Positions 49,993-59,090 of a stretch of 64,000 bases of DNA are shown one piece after another. The position numbers were made by a program, and so were the translations under genes. The stretch comes from Curtobacterium sp. MCBD17_032 (GTDB lineage Bacteria; Actinomycetota; Actinomycetes; Actinomycetales; Microbacteriaceae). Under the pieces are notes generated by a model. That model did not search any database, was not told the DNA's origin, and saw only the letters and a list, made by a program, of their open reading frames with translations. Positions within the stretch are counted from its first letter, which is position 1; each line of letters starts with the position of its first letter. The stretch spans positions 124,001 through 188,000 of the forward strand of contig NZ_QKTO01000004.1 of assembly GCF_003234855.1 (NCBI RefSeq), read 5' to 3'.

Positions 49993-50990
49993 CAGGCGTC
50001 GGCTCCGGCTTCGACGGGACGCTGCTTCGCGGCCGCCTGTGCCTTCTTCGCATCGCTCGCCACGACCTTCGGCTCGCCCTCCCGGAGGTGCGCGTACATC
50101 GGCGCCGCCAGGAAGATCGTCGAGTACGTCCCGACGATGATGCCGATGAAGAGCGCGAGGGAGATGTCCCGCAGCGTGCCGGCACCGAGGACGTACGACC
50201 CGATGAACAGGATCGCCGCGACCGGCAGCAGCGCCACGACCGAGGTGTTGATCGACCGGACGAGCGTCTGGTTGATCGCGAGGTTGACGGACTGCTTGAA
50301 CGTCCGGTGCGACTCGATCGCCGTGTTCTCGCGCACCTTGTCGAAGACGACGACGGTGTCGTACAGCGAGTACCCGAGGATCGTCAGGAAGCCGATGACG
50401 GCCGCGGGGGTGACCTCGAGACCGACGATGCCGTACACGCCCGCCGTGATGAGCAGGTCGTGGACGAGCGCGGTCATCGCGGCGAGCGACATCTTCCACG
50501 TGCGGAAGTAGAGCGCCATGAACACCGCGGCCAGGGCGAGGAAGATGACGAGGCCGCGGATCGCCTGTGCGAGGACGTCCGCGCCCCAGGTTGCCCCGAT
50601 GAAGGTCGCGGCCACCTGGGACTCCGGGACGTCGTACGCGGCGGCGAGGTCTGCTGCGATCTCGTCGGTCTGCGCGTTCGTCAGCTGACCGGTCTGGACC
50701 CGGATCCCGTGGGTCCCGAGCTGCGAGACACGGGGCGCCTCGTCCGAGACGACCTTCTCGACCGTCTCGGTGGCGATGCTCTGGTCCGTGGACCGCACGT
50801 CCGAGACCGTGAACTCCGACCCGCCGGTGAACTCGATGCCGAGCTGGTACCCGCCACGGAGCCACGGCACCGCGAGGGAGATCACGATGCAGGCGACCGC
50901 GATGAGGTACCAGGTCTTCCGTCGCCCCACGAAGTCGTAGGACCGCTTGCCCGTGTAGAGGTCACTACCGAACTGGCTGAAGCTCGCCAT
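49992..50990 (-). CDS. secF: Protein translocase subunit SecF
   Basis: SecF and SecD use the proton gradient to pull preproteins across the membrane after SecA. The 332-residue protein has one early helix (about 25-45), a small extracytoplasmic P-domain (about 60-135) with the GIEFTGGSEF start, and five helices from about 150 to 300. Conserved GYSLYDTVVVFDKVREN (about 210-226) marks the SecF/RND core. The C-terminal 30 residues are Lys/Ala rich. The start shares one base with the secD stop (TGATG). Confidence 0.94.
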   Translation of the reverse strand: MASFSQFGSDLYTGKRSYDFVGRRKTWYLIAVACIVISLAVPWLRGGYQLGIEFTGGSEFTVSDVRSTDQSIATETVEKVVSDEAPRVSQLGTHGIRVQTGQLTNAQTDEIAADLAAAYDVPESQVAATFIGATWGADVLAQAIRGLVIFLALAAVFMALYFRTWKMSLAAMTALVHDLLITAGVYGIVGLEVTPAAVIGFLTILGYSLYDTVVVFDKVRENTAIESHRTFKQSVNLAINQTLVRSINTSVVALLPVAAILFIGSYVLGAGTLRDISLALFIGIIVGTYSTIFLAAPMYAHLREGEPKVVASDAKKAQAAAKQRPVEAGADA

Positions 50991-52735
50991 CAGCTGTCCT
51001 TCCCGTTGCCGGTGTCGTTGCCCGTGCTGCCGGATGCCTTGCGCTCGGCGATGGTCTGCCGGCGGGCGGCCTCCCGTGCGCTGCGCTGCCGCTTGCCGTC
51101 GACGATGGGTGCGCGGAACTGCGCGCGGCCGCGGTACACGGCGCCGAGGGCGGCCGGGTCGAGACCGCTGAACCGGTGGCCCTCGCCGAAGAACCGGCTG
51201 CGGGCGATGAGCTGCATCATCGGGTGCGTGAAGAGCGCCACGACGACGACGTCGATGAGGGTCGTGAGGAGGAGCGTGAACGCGAAGCCCTTCACGTCGC
51301 TCACCGCGAGCACGTACAGCGTGACGGCGGCGAGGAAGTTGACCGAGTCGGAGGCGAGGATCGTGCGGAGGGCACGCTTCCAGCCGGACTCGACCGCGCT
51401 CTCGAGTGCCCGACCGTCACGGAGTTCGTCGCGGATGCGCTCGAAGTAGACGATGAAGGAGTCGGCCGTGATGCCGATCGCGACGATCAGACCGGCGACG
51501 CCCGCCAGCGAGAGCCGGTAGTCGACCCGCCACGACATGATCGCGATGACCAGGTAGGTCAGGGCTGCCGCGACGCCGAGCGACAGCACCGTGACGAAGG
51601 CCAGCGCGCGGTACTGGATCACCGAGTAGACGATGACGAGGCCGAGACCGATCAGGCCGGCGACGAGACCGCCGATGAGCTGCGCGGTGCCGAGCGTCGC
51701 CGAGATGACCTCGTTCGACTGCACCTGGAAGTTGATCGGCAGCGCGCCGTACTTCAGCTGGTCGGCGAGGGTCTTCGAGGAGTCCGCGGTGAAGGCTCCG
51801 GTGATCTGCGCCTTGCCGTTCGTGATCGCCGCGTTCGTCGACGGGGCCGTGATGACCGTGCCGTCGAGGACGATGGCGAACTGGTTCTGCGGCTGCGCGA
51901 GCGAGACGAGGCGGTTCGTGACGGTGGCGAAGTCCTTCGTGCCGGCCCCGTTGAAGGTCAGGTTGACGGCCCATTCGCCGGTCGTCGTGCCCTGCGAGTT
52001 CGAGGCGAGGCCGGAGGTGGCGTTGCTGATGTCCGCACCGGAGACCTCGACCGGACCGAGGATGTACTTCGCGGTGCCGTCGGCGTCACACGTCACGAGC
52101 GGCTCGTCGTCCGGCGCGGCGGTGACGTCGTCCGGAGCGGAGCACTTGTAGTTCGTGTACAGGTCCTGCAGCTTGGGCGTCACCCAGGCCAGGTCGCTGC
52201 CGTTGGTCGGCTCCGCGCTGGGGGTCGCCTGGAGCGACGCGGGCGGCGAGTACGGCGTCGGGGACGCCGACGCCGAGCCGTCGTCGCCGACCGCGCTGTC
52301 CGACGCGGCCTCGGTGTAGAGGACCGGGCGGAACGTCAGCTTCGCCGCTGCCTCGATCCGCTGGATGGTCTCCTGGTCGGGCTTGCCCGGGATCGAGACG
52401 ACGATGTTGTTCGCGCCCTGCGTGTTGATCTCGGACTCCGAGACACCGGTCGCGTCGATGCGCTGGCGGATGATGTTCACCGCCTGCTGCAGCTGCTCCG
52501 AGGTGACCGCGGATCCCTCGGTGCTCTGGGCCGCGAGGGTGATCTGGGTGCCGCCCTGCAGGTCGAGCGCCAGCTCCGGGACCCAACTGGCCCCGTCGTA
52601 CCACTTGTCGGAGGCGTCCTTCGACGTGCTCGCGAGGATCGACGCTGCGGTGTTCAGCCCGGCGAGGATCGCGAGGATGATCACCAACCAGGTGAGCGAG
52701 CGGAGCGCCTTCTTGACGGGTGTCGATCGTGCCAC
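50990..52735 (-). CDS. secD: Protein translocase subunit SecD
   Basis: The 581-residue partner of SecF has an N-terminal helix (about 10-30), a large periplasm-facing P1 head (about 50-360), and five helices from about 365 to 530. Typical SecD strings are present: LALDLQGGTQITL (about 55-67), NIIRQRIDATGVSESEI (about 87-103) and the RND core GLIVAIGITADSFIVYFERIRDE (about 415-437). An Ala/Ser/Pro insert near 150-185 is disordered. Upstream, a hairpin separates it from yajC, which may reduce read-through. Confidence 0.94.
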   Translation of the reverse strand: MARSTPVKKALRSLTWLVIILAILAGLNTAASILASTSKDASDKWYDGASWVPELALDLQGGTQITLAAQSTEGSAVTSEQLQQAVNIIRQRIDATGVSESEINTQGANNIVVSIPGKPDQETIQRIEAAAKLTFRPVLYTEAASDSAVGDDGSASASPTPYSPPASLQATPSAEPTNGSDLAWVTPKLQDLYTNYKCSAPDDVTAAPDDEPLVTCDADGTAKYILGPVEVSGADISNATSGLASNSQGTTTGEWAVNLTFNGAGTKDFATVTNRLVSLAQPQNQFAIVLDGTVITAPSTNAAITNGKAQITGAFTADSSKTLADQLKYGALPINFQVQSNEVISATLGTAQLIGGLVAGLIGLGLVIVYSVIQYRALAFVTVLSLGVAAALTYLVIAIMSWRVDYRLSLAGVAGLIVAIGITADSFIVYFERIRDELRDGRALESAVESGWKRALRTILASDSVNFLAAVTLYVLAVSDVKGFAFTLLLTTLIDVVVVALFTHPMMQLIARSRFFGEGHRFSGLDPAALGAVYRGRAQFRAPIVDGKRQRSAREAARRQTIAERKASGSTGNDTGNGKDS

Positions 52736-52760
52736 CGGTCGTCTCGTCTTTCTGTCGTGA

Positions 52761-52786
52761 GCCCCGCGCGTCGGAACGCGCGGGGC
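52761..52786 (-). terminator. Hairpin between yajC and secD
   Basis: GCCCCGCGCG and CGCGCGGGGC form a perfect 10-bp stem with a TCGGAA loop in the yajC-secD gap. No T-run follows on the minus strand. It may be an attenuator lowering secDF relative to yajC. Confidence 0.5.
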
Positions 52787-52828
52787 CCATGGTGTCGCAC
52801 CGTCGGTCGGTCCCGACGGCGTCGTCTG

Positions 52829-53215
52829 TCAGTCTTCGGTCTTGCGCTTCGTGGTGTCGACGTCCTCGACCCGCTCGCCGTAGATCGGCTCGCCGTTCAG
52901 CTCGGTGACGTGGTCGGCTGCCGGCTCGGTCGTGGTGGTCGTCTCGACGGGCTCGGCGGTCTCCTCCGGCACGACGCGGGACAGGGTCTGGCGGTGCACC
53001 GTGATGACGGTGCCCGGTGCGATCTCGACGTCTGCGGTGACCTTCTCGTCGTCGACGGACACGAGCGTGCCGTAGAGGCCGAAGGAGAGCATGACGCGGG
53101 CACCGGGGACCATCTGGCTGGCGGTCTCCGACTGCTGCTTCTTGCGCTTGCGGCTGCTGTAGAACATGAAGGCCGCGAACGCCACGATGATGATGATGAG
53201 GAAGTACTGGTCCAT
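52829..53215 (-). CDS. yajC: Preprotein translocase accessory subunit YajC
   Basis: This 128-residue protein has one N-terminal membrane helix (YFLIIIIVAFAAFMFY, about 4-19) and a beta-rich YajC domain (about 22-85) with RKRKKQQSE and MVPGARVMLSFGLYGTLVSV. The C-terminal 45 residues are acidic and disordered. YajC binds the SecDF complex. ATG 53215 follows GGAGGGTCCCC, with a TAGACT box about 40 nt further upstream, so the sec operon has its own promoter despite following ruvB closely. Confidence 0.9.
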   Translation of the reverse strand: MDQYFLIIIIVAFAAFMFYSSRKRKKQQSETASQMVPGARVMLSFGLYGTLVSVDDEKVTADVEIAPGTVITVHRQTLSRVVPEETAEPVETTTTTEPAADHVTELNGEPIYGERVEDVDTTKRKTED

Positions 53216-53282
53216 GGGGACCCTCCGGTCGGTCGAGCGGTCTCGGGCGCGAGCAGTCTAGAGCACGCAGATGTACGGTACT

Positions 53283-54320
53283 TCACGCCCCGTCGGCGTC
53301 GAACAACCCGGGTTGTGCGGCGGCCTGGCCCGGCGTGAGTCCGAAGTGGCGCCATGCCTGCGGGCTGGCGATGCGACCGCGCGGGGTCCGGGTGACGAGG
53401 CCGATCCGGACGAGGAACGGTTCGACGACCGACTCGATCGTCTCGGACTCCTCGCCGACGGACACCGCGAGCGTGTTGAGGCCGACCGGACCGCCGTCGA
53501 ACCGGGTGAGCATCGTCTCGAGCACGGCGCGGTCGAGCCGGTCGAGACCGTACTCGTCGACGTCGTACAGGTCGAGCGCGCCCTGCACCGCGGCCATGCC
53601 GTCCCGGGTGCCGTGCACGAGTGCGAAGTCACGCACCCGCCGGAGCAGGCGGTTCGCGATGCGCGGGGTGCCACGGGAGCGCCCGGCGATCTCCCGCAGG
53701 GCGTACCGGTCGAAGTCGAGTTCGAGCAGGTGGGCGGCACGGATGAGGACCTGCTCGAGCTCGTCGCGCTCGTAGAACTCGAGGTGCGCCGTGAAGCCGA
53801 ACCGGTCACGCAAGGGGTTCGGCAGGAGGCCGGCACGGGTGGTCGCACCGACCAGGGTGAACGGCGCGAGGTCGAGCGGGATGCTCGTGGCGCCGGCGCC
53901 CTTCCCGACCATGACGTCGATCCGGAAGTCCTCCATCGCGAGGTAGAGCATCTCCTCGGCCGACCGGGCCATCCGGTGGATCTCGTCGATGAACAGGACC
54001 TCGCCGGGCATGAGTGACGACAGGACGGCGGCGAGGTCGCCGGCGTGCTGGATCGCCGGCCCGCTCGACATGCGCAGCGGCCGGTTCGACTCGTGCGCGA
54101 CGATCATCGCGAGCGTCGTCTTGCCGAGCCCGGGCGGTCCGGCCATCAGGATGTGGTCGGGCGTGCGCTCCTGCATCGCCGCGGCCTTGAGGAGCAGGTC
54201 GAGCTGTCCGCGGACCTTGCGCTGCCCCACGAACTCGTCGAGGGACTTCGGGCGGAGCGCGCCCTCGAACGCGAGTTCCTCGGGCGACTGGGCGTCCGCG
54301 GCGGTGATGCCGCCGCTCAT
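53283..54320 (-). CDS. ruvB: Holliday junction branch migration ATPase RuvB
   Basis: RuvB is the AAA+ motor that drives branch migration of Holliday junctions with RuvA. The protein has 345 residues. Walker [10 protein letters not shown] is at 61-69, Walker B FIDEIH at 110-115, sensor 1 [18 protein letters not shown] around 165-182, and the C-terminal winged helix (about 265-335) contains [16 protein letters not shown] 54320 overlaps ruvA by ATGA; ruvC, ruvA and ruvB form one operon with yebC upstream. Confidence 0.95.
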   Translation of the reverse strand: MSGGITAADAQSPEELAFEGALRPKSLDEFVGQRKVRGQLDLLLKAAAMQERTPDHILMAGPPGLGKTTLAMIVAHESNRPLRMSSGPAIQHAGDLAAVLSSLMPGEVLFIDEIHRMARSAEEMLYLAMEDFRIDVMVGKGAGATSIPLDLAPFTLVGATTRAGLLPNPLRDRFGFTAHLEFYERDELEQVLIRAAHLLELDFDRYALREIAGRSRGTPRIANRLLRRVRDFALVHGTRDGMAAVQGALDLYDVDEYGLDRLDRAVLETMLTRFDGGPVGLNTLAVSVGEESETIESVVEPFLVRIGLVTRTPRGRIASPQAWRHFGLTPGQAAAQPGLFDADGA

Positions 54321-54937
54321 CGGCCGGCCCCCGCGGGGCGGAGCGTGCCGAGCGCGGCACGGAGCAGCGCCTGCGTCCCCATCTGGGCGACGCCGGGCTC
54401 GTTCGCGACGGCGTCGTCGACGGCCGAGCGCGCGGCCTCCTCGCGCCAGCCGAGCCCGACGAGCGCGATGACGACGTCCTCGGACGCGGGGTGGGCGGCG
54501 GCCGCGCCGGCCGCACTCGTGGCGGACGGCGCCTCGAACGCGGCGAGCTTGCCGGCGAGTGCCACGATGATGAGCTTGGCGGTCTTCGGTCCGATCCCGG
54601 AGACCTTGCGGAACGCGGCGTCGTCGTCGTTCGCCACGGCGTTCGCCACCTGGGCCGCGGTCATCTGCCCGAGGACACCGAGCGCGGACTTCGGGCCGAC
54701 GCCGGAGACGCTGCGGAGCAGGTCGAACACGCGGAGTGCCTCGACCGAGTCGAAGCCGAACAGCTCGAACGCGTCGTCGCGGACGATGAGCGCCGTGCGC
54801 ACGAAGACCTCTGCGCCGTGTCGCATGGTCAGGGCATGGGCCGGCGTGACGGTCACCGCGTACCCGACTCCCCCGACCTCGACCACCGCGGTCGATCCGG
54901 CCACGTCGATGCAGGTGCCACGGAGACTCGCGATCAT
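54317..54937 (-). CDS. ruvA: Holliday junction DNA helicase subunit RuvA
   Basis: RuvA binds four-way junction DNA and positions RuvB. The 206-residue protein has an N-terminal OB-fold (1-65, starting [12 protein letters not shown]), two helix-hairpin-helix motifs ([14 protein letters not shown] near 77-90 and [14 protein letters not shown] near 113-126) and a mobile C-terminal domain (about 155-200) that contacts RuvB. An Ala-rich linker separates the last part. Both ends overlap neighbours by ATGA. Confidence 0.94.
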   Translation of the reverse strand: MIASLRGTCIDVAGSTAVVEVGGVGYAVTVTPAHALTMRHGAEVFVRTALIVRDDAFELFGFDSVEALRVFDLLRSVSGVGPKSALGVLGQMTAAQVANAVANDDDAAFRKVSGIGPKTAKLIIVALAGKLAAFEAPSATSAAGAAAAHPASEDVVIALVGLGWREEAARSAVDDAVANEPGVAQMGTQALLRAALGTLRPAGAGR

Positions 54938-55566
54938 GCCCCGAGCCTAGGGCGGACCGCGGACGTCCTCGGACCGCCGCTCCGCACGAGCGGCGACGCC
55001 GCGCTCCGGCCGGCCGCACCCGCCTGCGCGTCCCGCCACGCGCGCTGTGCCGGGGTGAGCGTCTGCGTACCGGTGCTGGGCGCGTCGGGTGCGCCGAGCC
55101 TCCAGGCATGGCACACCGCCAGCGCGAGCGCGTCGGCGGCGTCAGCGGGCTTCGGCGCCTCGGCCAGACCGAGGACCCGCGCGACCATCGCCTGCACCTG
55201 CCGTTTGTCCGCGTTGCCGTACCCGGTGATGGCGGCCTTCACCTCGGACGGCGTGTGCAGCCCGACGGGCAGGCCGCGCGCCGCGGCGGCGTGCAGCGCG
55301 AGGCCGGACGCCTGCGCGGTGCCCATCACGGTCCGTACGTTCGCCTGCGCGAAGACACGCTCGACCGCGACCGCATCAGGACGGTGCGCGTCGATCTGCT
55401 CGGCGATGCCTTCCGCGATCGCGAGCAACCGCAGTTCCAGGGCCATGTCCGCCGGGGTGCGGACGACCGTGACGTGCACGAGGCGGGCACGGCGGTCGGG
55501 CGTGACCTCGACCACGCCGACACCGCACCGGGTGAGCCCGGGGTCCACCCCGAGCACGCGGAGCAC
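54934..55566 (-). CDS. ruvC: Crossover junction endodeoxyribonuclease RuvC
   Basis: RuvC resolves Holliday junctions by paired cuts. In this 210-residue RNase H-fold nuclease the four metal-binding acids are visible: D8 in LGVDPG, E69 in AVERVF, and D142/D145 in [10 protein letters not shown]. The C-terminal 40 residues (TPAQRAW onward) are a non-conserved Ala/Arg tail beyond the usual 170-190 length. GTG 55566 overlaps no gene but lies 5 nt from the yebC stop; its ribosome site GAGGA is inside yebC. Confidence 0.93.
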   Translation of the reverse strand: MLRVLGVDPGLTRCGVGVVEVTPDRRARLVHVTVVRTPADMALELRLLAIAEGIAEQIDAHRPDAVAVERVFAQANVRTVMGTAQASGLALHAAAARGLPVGLHTPSEVKAAITGYGNADKRQVQAMVARVLGLAEAPKPADAADALALAVCHAWRLGAPDAPSTGTQTLTPAQRAWRDAQAGAAGRSAASPLVRSGGPRTSAVRPRLGA

Positions 55567-55570
55567 TGGC

Positions 55571-56335
55571 TTATTCCTCGTCCTCGTCGAGCTCGGCCTG
55601 GACGTCCGCGGGCACGTCGAAGTTCGCGTAGACGTTCTGCACGTCGTCGGAGTCCTCGAGCGCGTCGATGAGCTTGAACACCTTGCGAGCGGTGTCGGCG
55701 TCGACCTCGACCTTGAGGTTCGGGACGAACTCGGCGTCGGCCGAGTCGTAGTCGATCCCGGCGTCCTGCAGGGCCGTGCGCGCCTGGACGAGGTCGGAGG
55801 CCTCGGTGATGACCTCGAAGCCGCCGCCCTGGTCGATGACGTCCTCGACACCCGCGTCGAGCACGGCCGTCATGACGTCGTCCTCCGAGAGCCCGTCGGT
55901 CTTCGTGACCGAGATGACGCCCTTGCGGTTGAAGTTGTAGGCGACGCTGCCCGGGTCGGCCATGGTGCCACCGTTGCGGGACATCGCGGTCCGGACCTCG
56001 GCCGCAGCGCGGTTCTTGTTGTCGGTGAGGCACTCGATGAGCAGCGCGACGCCGTTCGGGCCGTAGCCCTCGTACATGATCGTCGTGTACTCGATCGACT
56101 CACCGGTGAGACCGGCACCACGCTTGACGGCGCGGTCGATGTTGTCGTTCGGCACCGAGGTCTTCTTGGCCTTCTGGACCGCGTCGACCAGCGTCGGGTT
56201 GCCCGACATGTCGGCGCCGCCCATCTTCGCGGCGACCTCGATGTTCTTGATGAGCTTGGCGAACGACTTGGCACGGCGCTGGTCGATGACCGCCTTCTTG
56301 TGCTTGGTCGTTGCCCACTTGGAATGCCCGGACAC
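55571..56335 (-). CDS. yebC: YebC/TACO1-family protein
   Basis: This 254-residue protein starts with the invariant [17 protein letters not shown] and has [15 protein letters not shown] in the middle (about 115-129) and an acidic end. YebC-family proteins are now linked to relief of ribosome stalling at polyproline and also act as DNA-binding regulators (PmpR); this one is the long YebC1 type. GTG 56335 follows AAGGAGAACC, and a TAGACT box lies 38 nt further upstream. It heads the ruvCAB operon. To its right the conserved neighbour pdxT is displaced by about 5.7 kb. Confidence 0.93.
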   Translation of the reverse strand: MSGHSKWATTKHKKAVIDQRRAKSFAKLIKNIEVAAKMGGADMSGNPTLVDAVQKAKKTSVPNDNIDRAVKRGAGLTGESIEYTTIMYEGYGPNGVALLIECLTDNKNRAAAEVRTAMSRNGGTMADPGSVAYNFNRKGVISVTKTDGLSEDDVMTAVLDAGVEDVIDQGGGFEVITEASDLVQARTALQDAGIDYDSADAEFVPNLKVEVDADTARKVFKLIDALEDSDDVQNVYANFDVPADVQAELDEDEE

Positions 56336-56908
56336 GGTTCTCCTTGCGTCTAGCCGAAAATCCGGTCCAGTCTACCGATCCGAGAGGCACGGATCACCGC
56401 CGCCTCGCGCCGCGTCGCGCGAGCGCTCGCCTTCCGGGTCCGCGAGACGCGATGCGGGCCGTTCCGCGCAGCGGAGTACCTGTCGCCGCGCGAGTGACTC
56501 GTCTCCTTCGCACACGACTCGTCGCCGGAGCGCGTTCCTCGGTGCTGCCTTCGTCAGGGGTCGTCTCCCGGCGAGTCAGGAGCAGCGTGCCGTGCGCGCT
56601 CGGTCGCTGGCGGGGTGAACACGGCGTTCGGCAGGAACGTGCTCGAGCGGGACGCGTAGCGATCTGGTCCCCGCGCTGGCGTCACCCGACTGGAAGTGCC
56701 GCACCCTTGCTCGGGTTCGTGAGGATGTTGCGTTCAGCGCCCCTTCACCGGGCATCTTCGCGGGACAGTCATACGGGAATCCCCAGGTCAAGCAGGACAC
56801 GGGCAAGTTGTCGCGGTTGTCGCCGCCAGCCGTGATCCGGTGGACGACCGGCTATCGGAACGGCATCCGTCATGACTGACTCGCCCCATGTCTGCTTGAA
56901 GTCTCGTC
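56336..56908. other. Gene-poor stretch at the left edge of the yebC-pdxT island
   Basis: About 570 bp. The yebC promoter (TAGACT on the minus strand near 56370-56375) is at its left end. Beyond it, frames are short, lack ribosome sites and encode Arg/Ser-rich peptides. Sequence from 56400 to 56560 is rich in CGCGAG/CTCGTC strings. I see no tRNA, integrase or att repeat. Confidence 0.5.
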
Positions 56909-57058
56909 GTGATCGGCGTCGTCGTGATCGCGTTCGCGCTGCTTGTGTGGATCATCAACCCGACGATCCATGGGGCGGCCTTCGTGGTGCTGCTCATCGC
57001 GCTCATCGCCGGCCTCGCCTGCGTCGTATCGGGGATCGTGCGGCGCTCACGAGGTTGA
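56909..57058 (+). CDS. Small two-helix membrane protein, 49 residues
   Basis: The frame GTG 56909 to TGA 57056-57058 encodes two hydrophobic helices, VIGVVVIAFALLVWII and FVVLLIALIAGLACVV, separated by NPTIHGAA, with a basic RRSRG end. A short GAAG lies about 10 nt upstream, a weak ribosome site. The strongly hydrophobic pattern is unlikely by chance in this GC-rich setting, but there is no family match I recall. Confidence 0.4.
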   Translation: MIGVVVIAFALLVWIINPTIHGAAFVVLLIALIAGLACVVSGIVRRSRG

Positions 57059-57200
57059 CCCTCGTCGGCGTTGATACACGTTCCACCAGGGGATCGGCTG
57101 TTGCTGGCCTCAGTACCGCCTGCCCTAGGAAGGATCGGTCATCGGTACGACAACCCGTTCGGGCTCAAGCCCCGGCTGAAGCCTTCGCTGATCTCGTCGG

Positions 57201-57638
57201 ATGGGGATCACCGTTCGACCAGCCACCGAAGCCGATCACGACTGGCTCTTCCTACTGCACGAGGACGCGCACAAAGAGCTGGTCGAAGCCGCTTACGGCC
57301 CTTGGGACCCAGAGCAACAGGGGCGCTTCTTCGCTCCGTTGGTCGGTGACCACGACGTGCACGTCATCGAGCAGGATGCGAAACCAGTCGGAGGCCTGTA
57401 TCTCGGTGCCCGCGGAAACGACCTTTGGCTTGAACTCATCGAGGTGCGCCCTGAGTATCAGAACGAGGGCATCGGATCGGCCGGTCTCAGATGGGTTCTG
57501 GGAGAGGCTGCGAAGGCGCACCGCGGGACGTTGCTGCAGGTGCACAAGATGAACACATCGGCCCGCCGCTTGTACGAGCGGCTCGGCTTCGTCCGCTTTG
57601 AGGACACAGAGACTCACCACCTGCTTCGACACGCGTGA
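57201..57638 (+). CDS. GNAT-family N-acetyltransferase
   Basis: The 145-residue acetyltransferase opens with ITVRPATEADHDWLF and carries the acetyl-CoA loop region VRPEYQNEGIGSAGLRWVL (about 76-94), where QNEGIG takes the place of the usual Q/RxxGxG/A, followed by NTSARRLYERLGFVRF (about 117-132). The fold is therefore complete. It acetylates an amine on an unknown small molecule or protein. Its codons use more A/T than genes outside the island. ATG 57201 has no strong ribosome site. Confidence 0.82.
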   Translation: MGITVRPATEADHDWLFLLHEDAHKELVEAAYGPWDPEQQGRFFAPLVGDHDVHVIEQDAKPVGGLYLGARGNDLWLELIEVRPEYQNEGIGSAGLRWVLGEAAKAHRGTLLQVHKMNTSARRLYERLGFVRFEDTETHHLLRHA

Positions 57639-57984
57639 TGCCGACGTCCCGCTGAGGGATCGGCTATGGAGACGCCGTTATCTGGCGGCGGTAGGAGAGG
57701 CGATCGGCCGACTTCGCGCTTGAATGCATTGCTGGATGCGCTTTCCGAGCCGTAGCCGAGGTCGGTGGCGAGAGCCTTCACGCGGACTTCGGGGTCGCAG
57801 AGTGAGCGCTGAGCGAGGACCATCGCCAGTGCGTCAGGTAGGACAGCGGCGTGCCGCCAGAGACCGTGCGGAACCGCTCCGCGAATCCGGTGCGCGACAT
57901 GCCGGCGAGTCTTGCAAGTTCTCCGGTGACGCATCCGCTACGGGCCGACGTGTGCCCGAACTCGGTCGGGGGTGAGCGCTCCAT
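57614..57984 (-). pseudogene. AraC-family regulator remnant with a frameshift
   Basis: Two minus-strand frames together encode an AraC DNA-binding domain. The first gives GELARLAGMSRTGFAERFRT...GGTPLSYLTHWRW, then shifts. The second continues MVLAQRSL, VKALATDLGYGSESASSNAFKREVG. One lost base around 57823-57826, within CTGGCGATGGTC on the minus strand, would join them in the order seen in intact AraC proteins (ELARLAGMS...YLTxWRM...ATDLGYGSExAFxxAFKR). The N-terminal sensor domain is missing. Both parts keep a recognisable helix-turn-helix, so decay is recent. Confidence 0.75.
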
Positions 57985-58417
57985 CTCTCGAAGTGGACAT
58001 CACCAAGTAGACTGACCCGCCGCTTCCGGCGGTCGCACCGGACATCGTCACGGACACGGGCTCGTCGCCCACCTGCGTGAACCAGGGCTCCCCGTTTTCG
58101 CCGAATCCGGCCGTCTCCATTCGCTTGCCGACCCGCGCCTTCCAGTCTGGCGTCGCCGCTGCTTCGAATGCGTAGTCGATGGATGGACCCGGCCCCGCGC
58201 CCAGGGGCCTGACCGCGACACCGGTCTCGGTGCGTCTCGCTTCCGGAATGACGCTCCGTAGATCGATGCGCTGATCAACGACGCGCATCGCGGTGAAGGC
58301 TGCGTCTGTCTTCTCACGCTGATTTGTGTCGTACCAGACACGCACCCCTACAGCGGCTCCGACGATCGCTAGCAGCGCGATCGATGCAACCAACACGATG
58401 CGCGTTCGCTGCCTCAT
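57938..58417 (-). CDS. Secreted or membrane-anchored hypothetical protein
   Basis: The 159-residue protein starts MRQRTRIVLVASIALLAIVGAAVGV, a signal anchor with a basic head (about 1-25). The rest is soluble and extracytoplasmic, with no cysteines. A charged middle holds VRPLGAGPGPSIDYAFE, and the end reads SGGSVYLVMSTSRDGALTPDR. No family recognised. Its end overlaps the AraC remnant in another frame. Start 58417 lies after GTGGGG. Confidence 0.6.
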   Translation of the reverse strand: MRQRTRIVLVASIALLAIVGAAVGVRVWYDTNQREKTDAAFTAMRVVDQRIDLRSVIPEARRTETGVAVRPLGAGPGPSIDYAFEAAATPDWKARVGKRMETAGFGENGEPWFTQVGDEPVSVTMSGATAGSGGSVYLVMSTSRDGALTPDRVRAHVGP

Positions 58418-58451
58418 CCCCACGAGTGGAACCGAGCCGAACCCGATCCGT

Positions 58452-59003
58452 CTACCGCGAGTCTCGGGAATCGAGGTCGCCCGACCTCTCGTCGCGGAGG
58501 GCGGATCCTGGTTTCCGCGGCAACTGCTGGTCCATCGTCCATCGGGACAGGTCGGTGAGGGTGCGTGACCATGCGACTTCGGTGCCGAGCTGGCCGGTTC
58601 CGACGAACAGGCGTACCTGTTGCGTCTCGGGTAGCAGGGCGGCCAGGCGTTCTCGGTCGGCATTGGTGAAGCCGAGCTTCTGCCAGAACGGCCCCGACCG
58701 TCGCGAGAACAGCCAAGCGCACGATGCCCCCGCCTGTGCCGCTTGTACGAGTGCGAACATGGCGAGGCGCGAGCCGGCACCGGCCGCACGAAGGTCGGGC
58801 GCGACGGCGACGCTCCGGATCAGCGCGTGGGTGCCGTCCCGGCTCAACTCGAAGCCGGTGCTGCCGATCACTGTCCCGGCTTCGTCCTGTTCGATCCAGA
58901 GGTGAACGGTCGGCTCGTCAAGACCGGCAAGGGTGAGGTCGGCGTCGCGTAGGAAAGCACGAAGGGGGTCGACGTCATGCTCGGTCACGGTGTGAAACGT
59001 CAC
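58452..59003 (-). CDS. GNAT-family N-acetyltransferase, ArsN2-like
   Basis: This 183-residue protein resembles ArsN2-type acetyltransferases: DPLRAFLRDADLTLAGLDEPTVHLWI near residues 10-35, then IRSVAVAPDLRAAGAGSRLAM (about 67-87, acetyl-CoA binding) and FWQKLGFTNADRERLAALLPETQQ (about 112-135). ArsN2-like proteins occur near arsenic genes in other bacteria; here arsC is 33 kb away, so the link is only suggestive. The frame is open further upstream, but conserved sequence starts near GTG 59003. The last 30 residues are not conserved. Confidence 0.72.
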   Translation of the reverse strand: MTFHTVTEHDVDPLRAFLRDADLTLAGLDEPTVHLWIEQDEAGTVIGSTGFELSRDGTHALIRSVAVAPDLRAAGAGSRLAMFALVQAAQAGASCAWLFSRRSGPFWQKLGFTNADRERLAALLPETQQVRLFVGTGQLGTEVAWSRTLTDLSRWTMDQQLPRKPGSALRDERSGDLDSRDSR

Positions 59004-59078
59004 GCGCTCATCGTTCCAGCACTCGGCGTCCGGTGGCCGATCGTTGTACGGGAGGCGCCGTGACCGGCGTGGCGCCCC

Positions 59079-59084
59079 TACGGT
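59079..59084 (+). promoter_or_regulatory. -10 box for leaderless catA-like mRNA
   Basis: TACGGT, 6 nt, then GTG 59091. It is in the same style as chromosomal genes outside the island, so the acetyltransferase is likely expressed. Confidence 0.5.
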
Positions 59085-59090
59085 TGCAGG

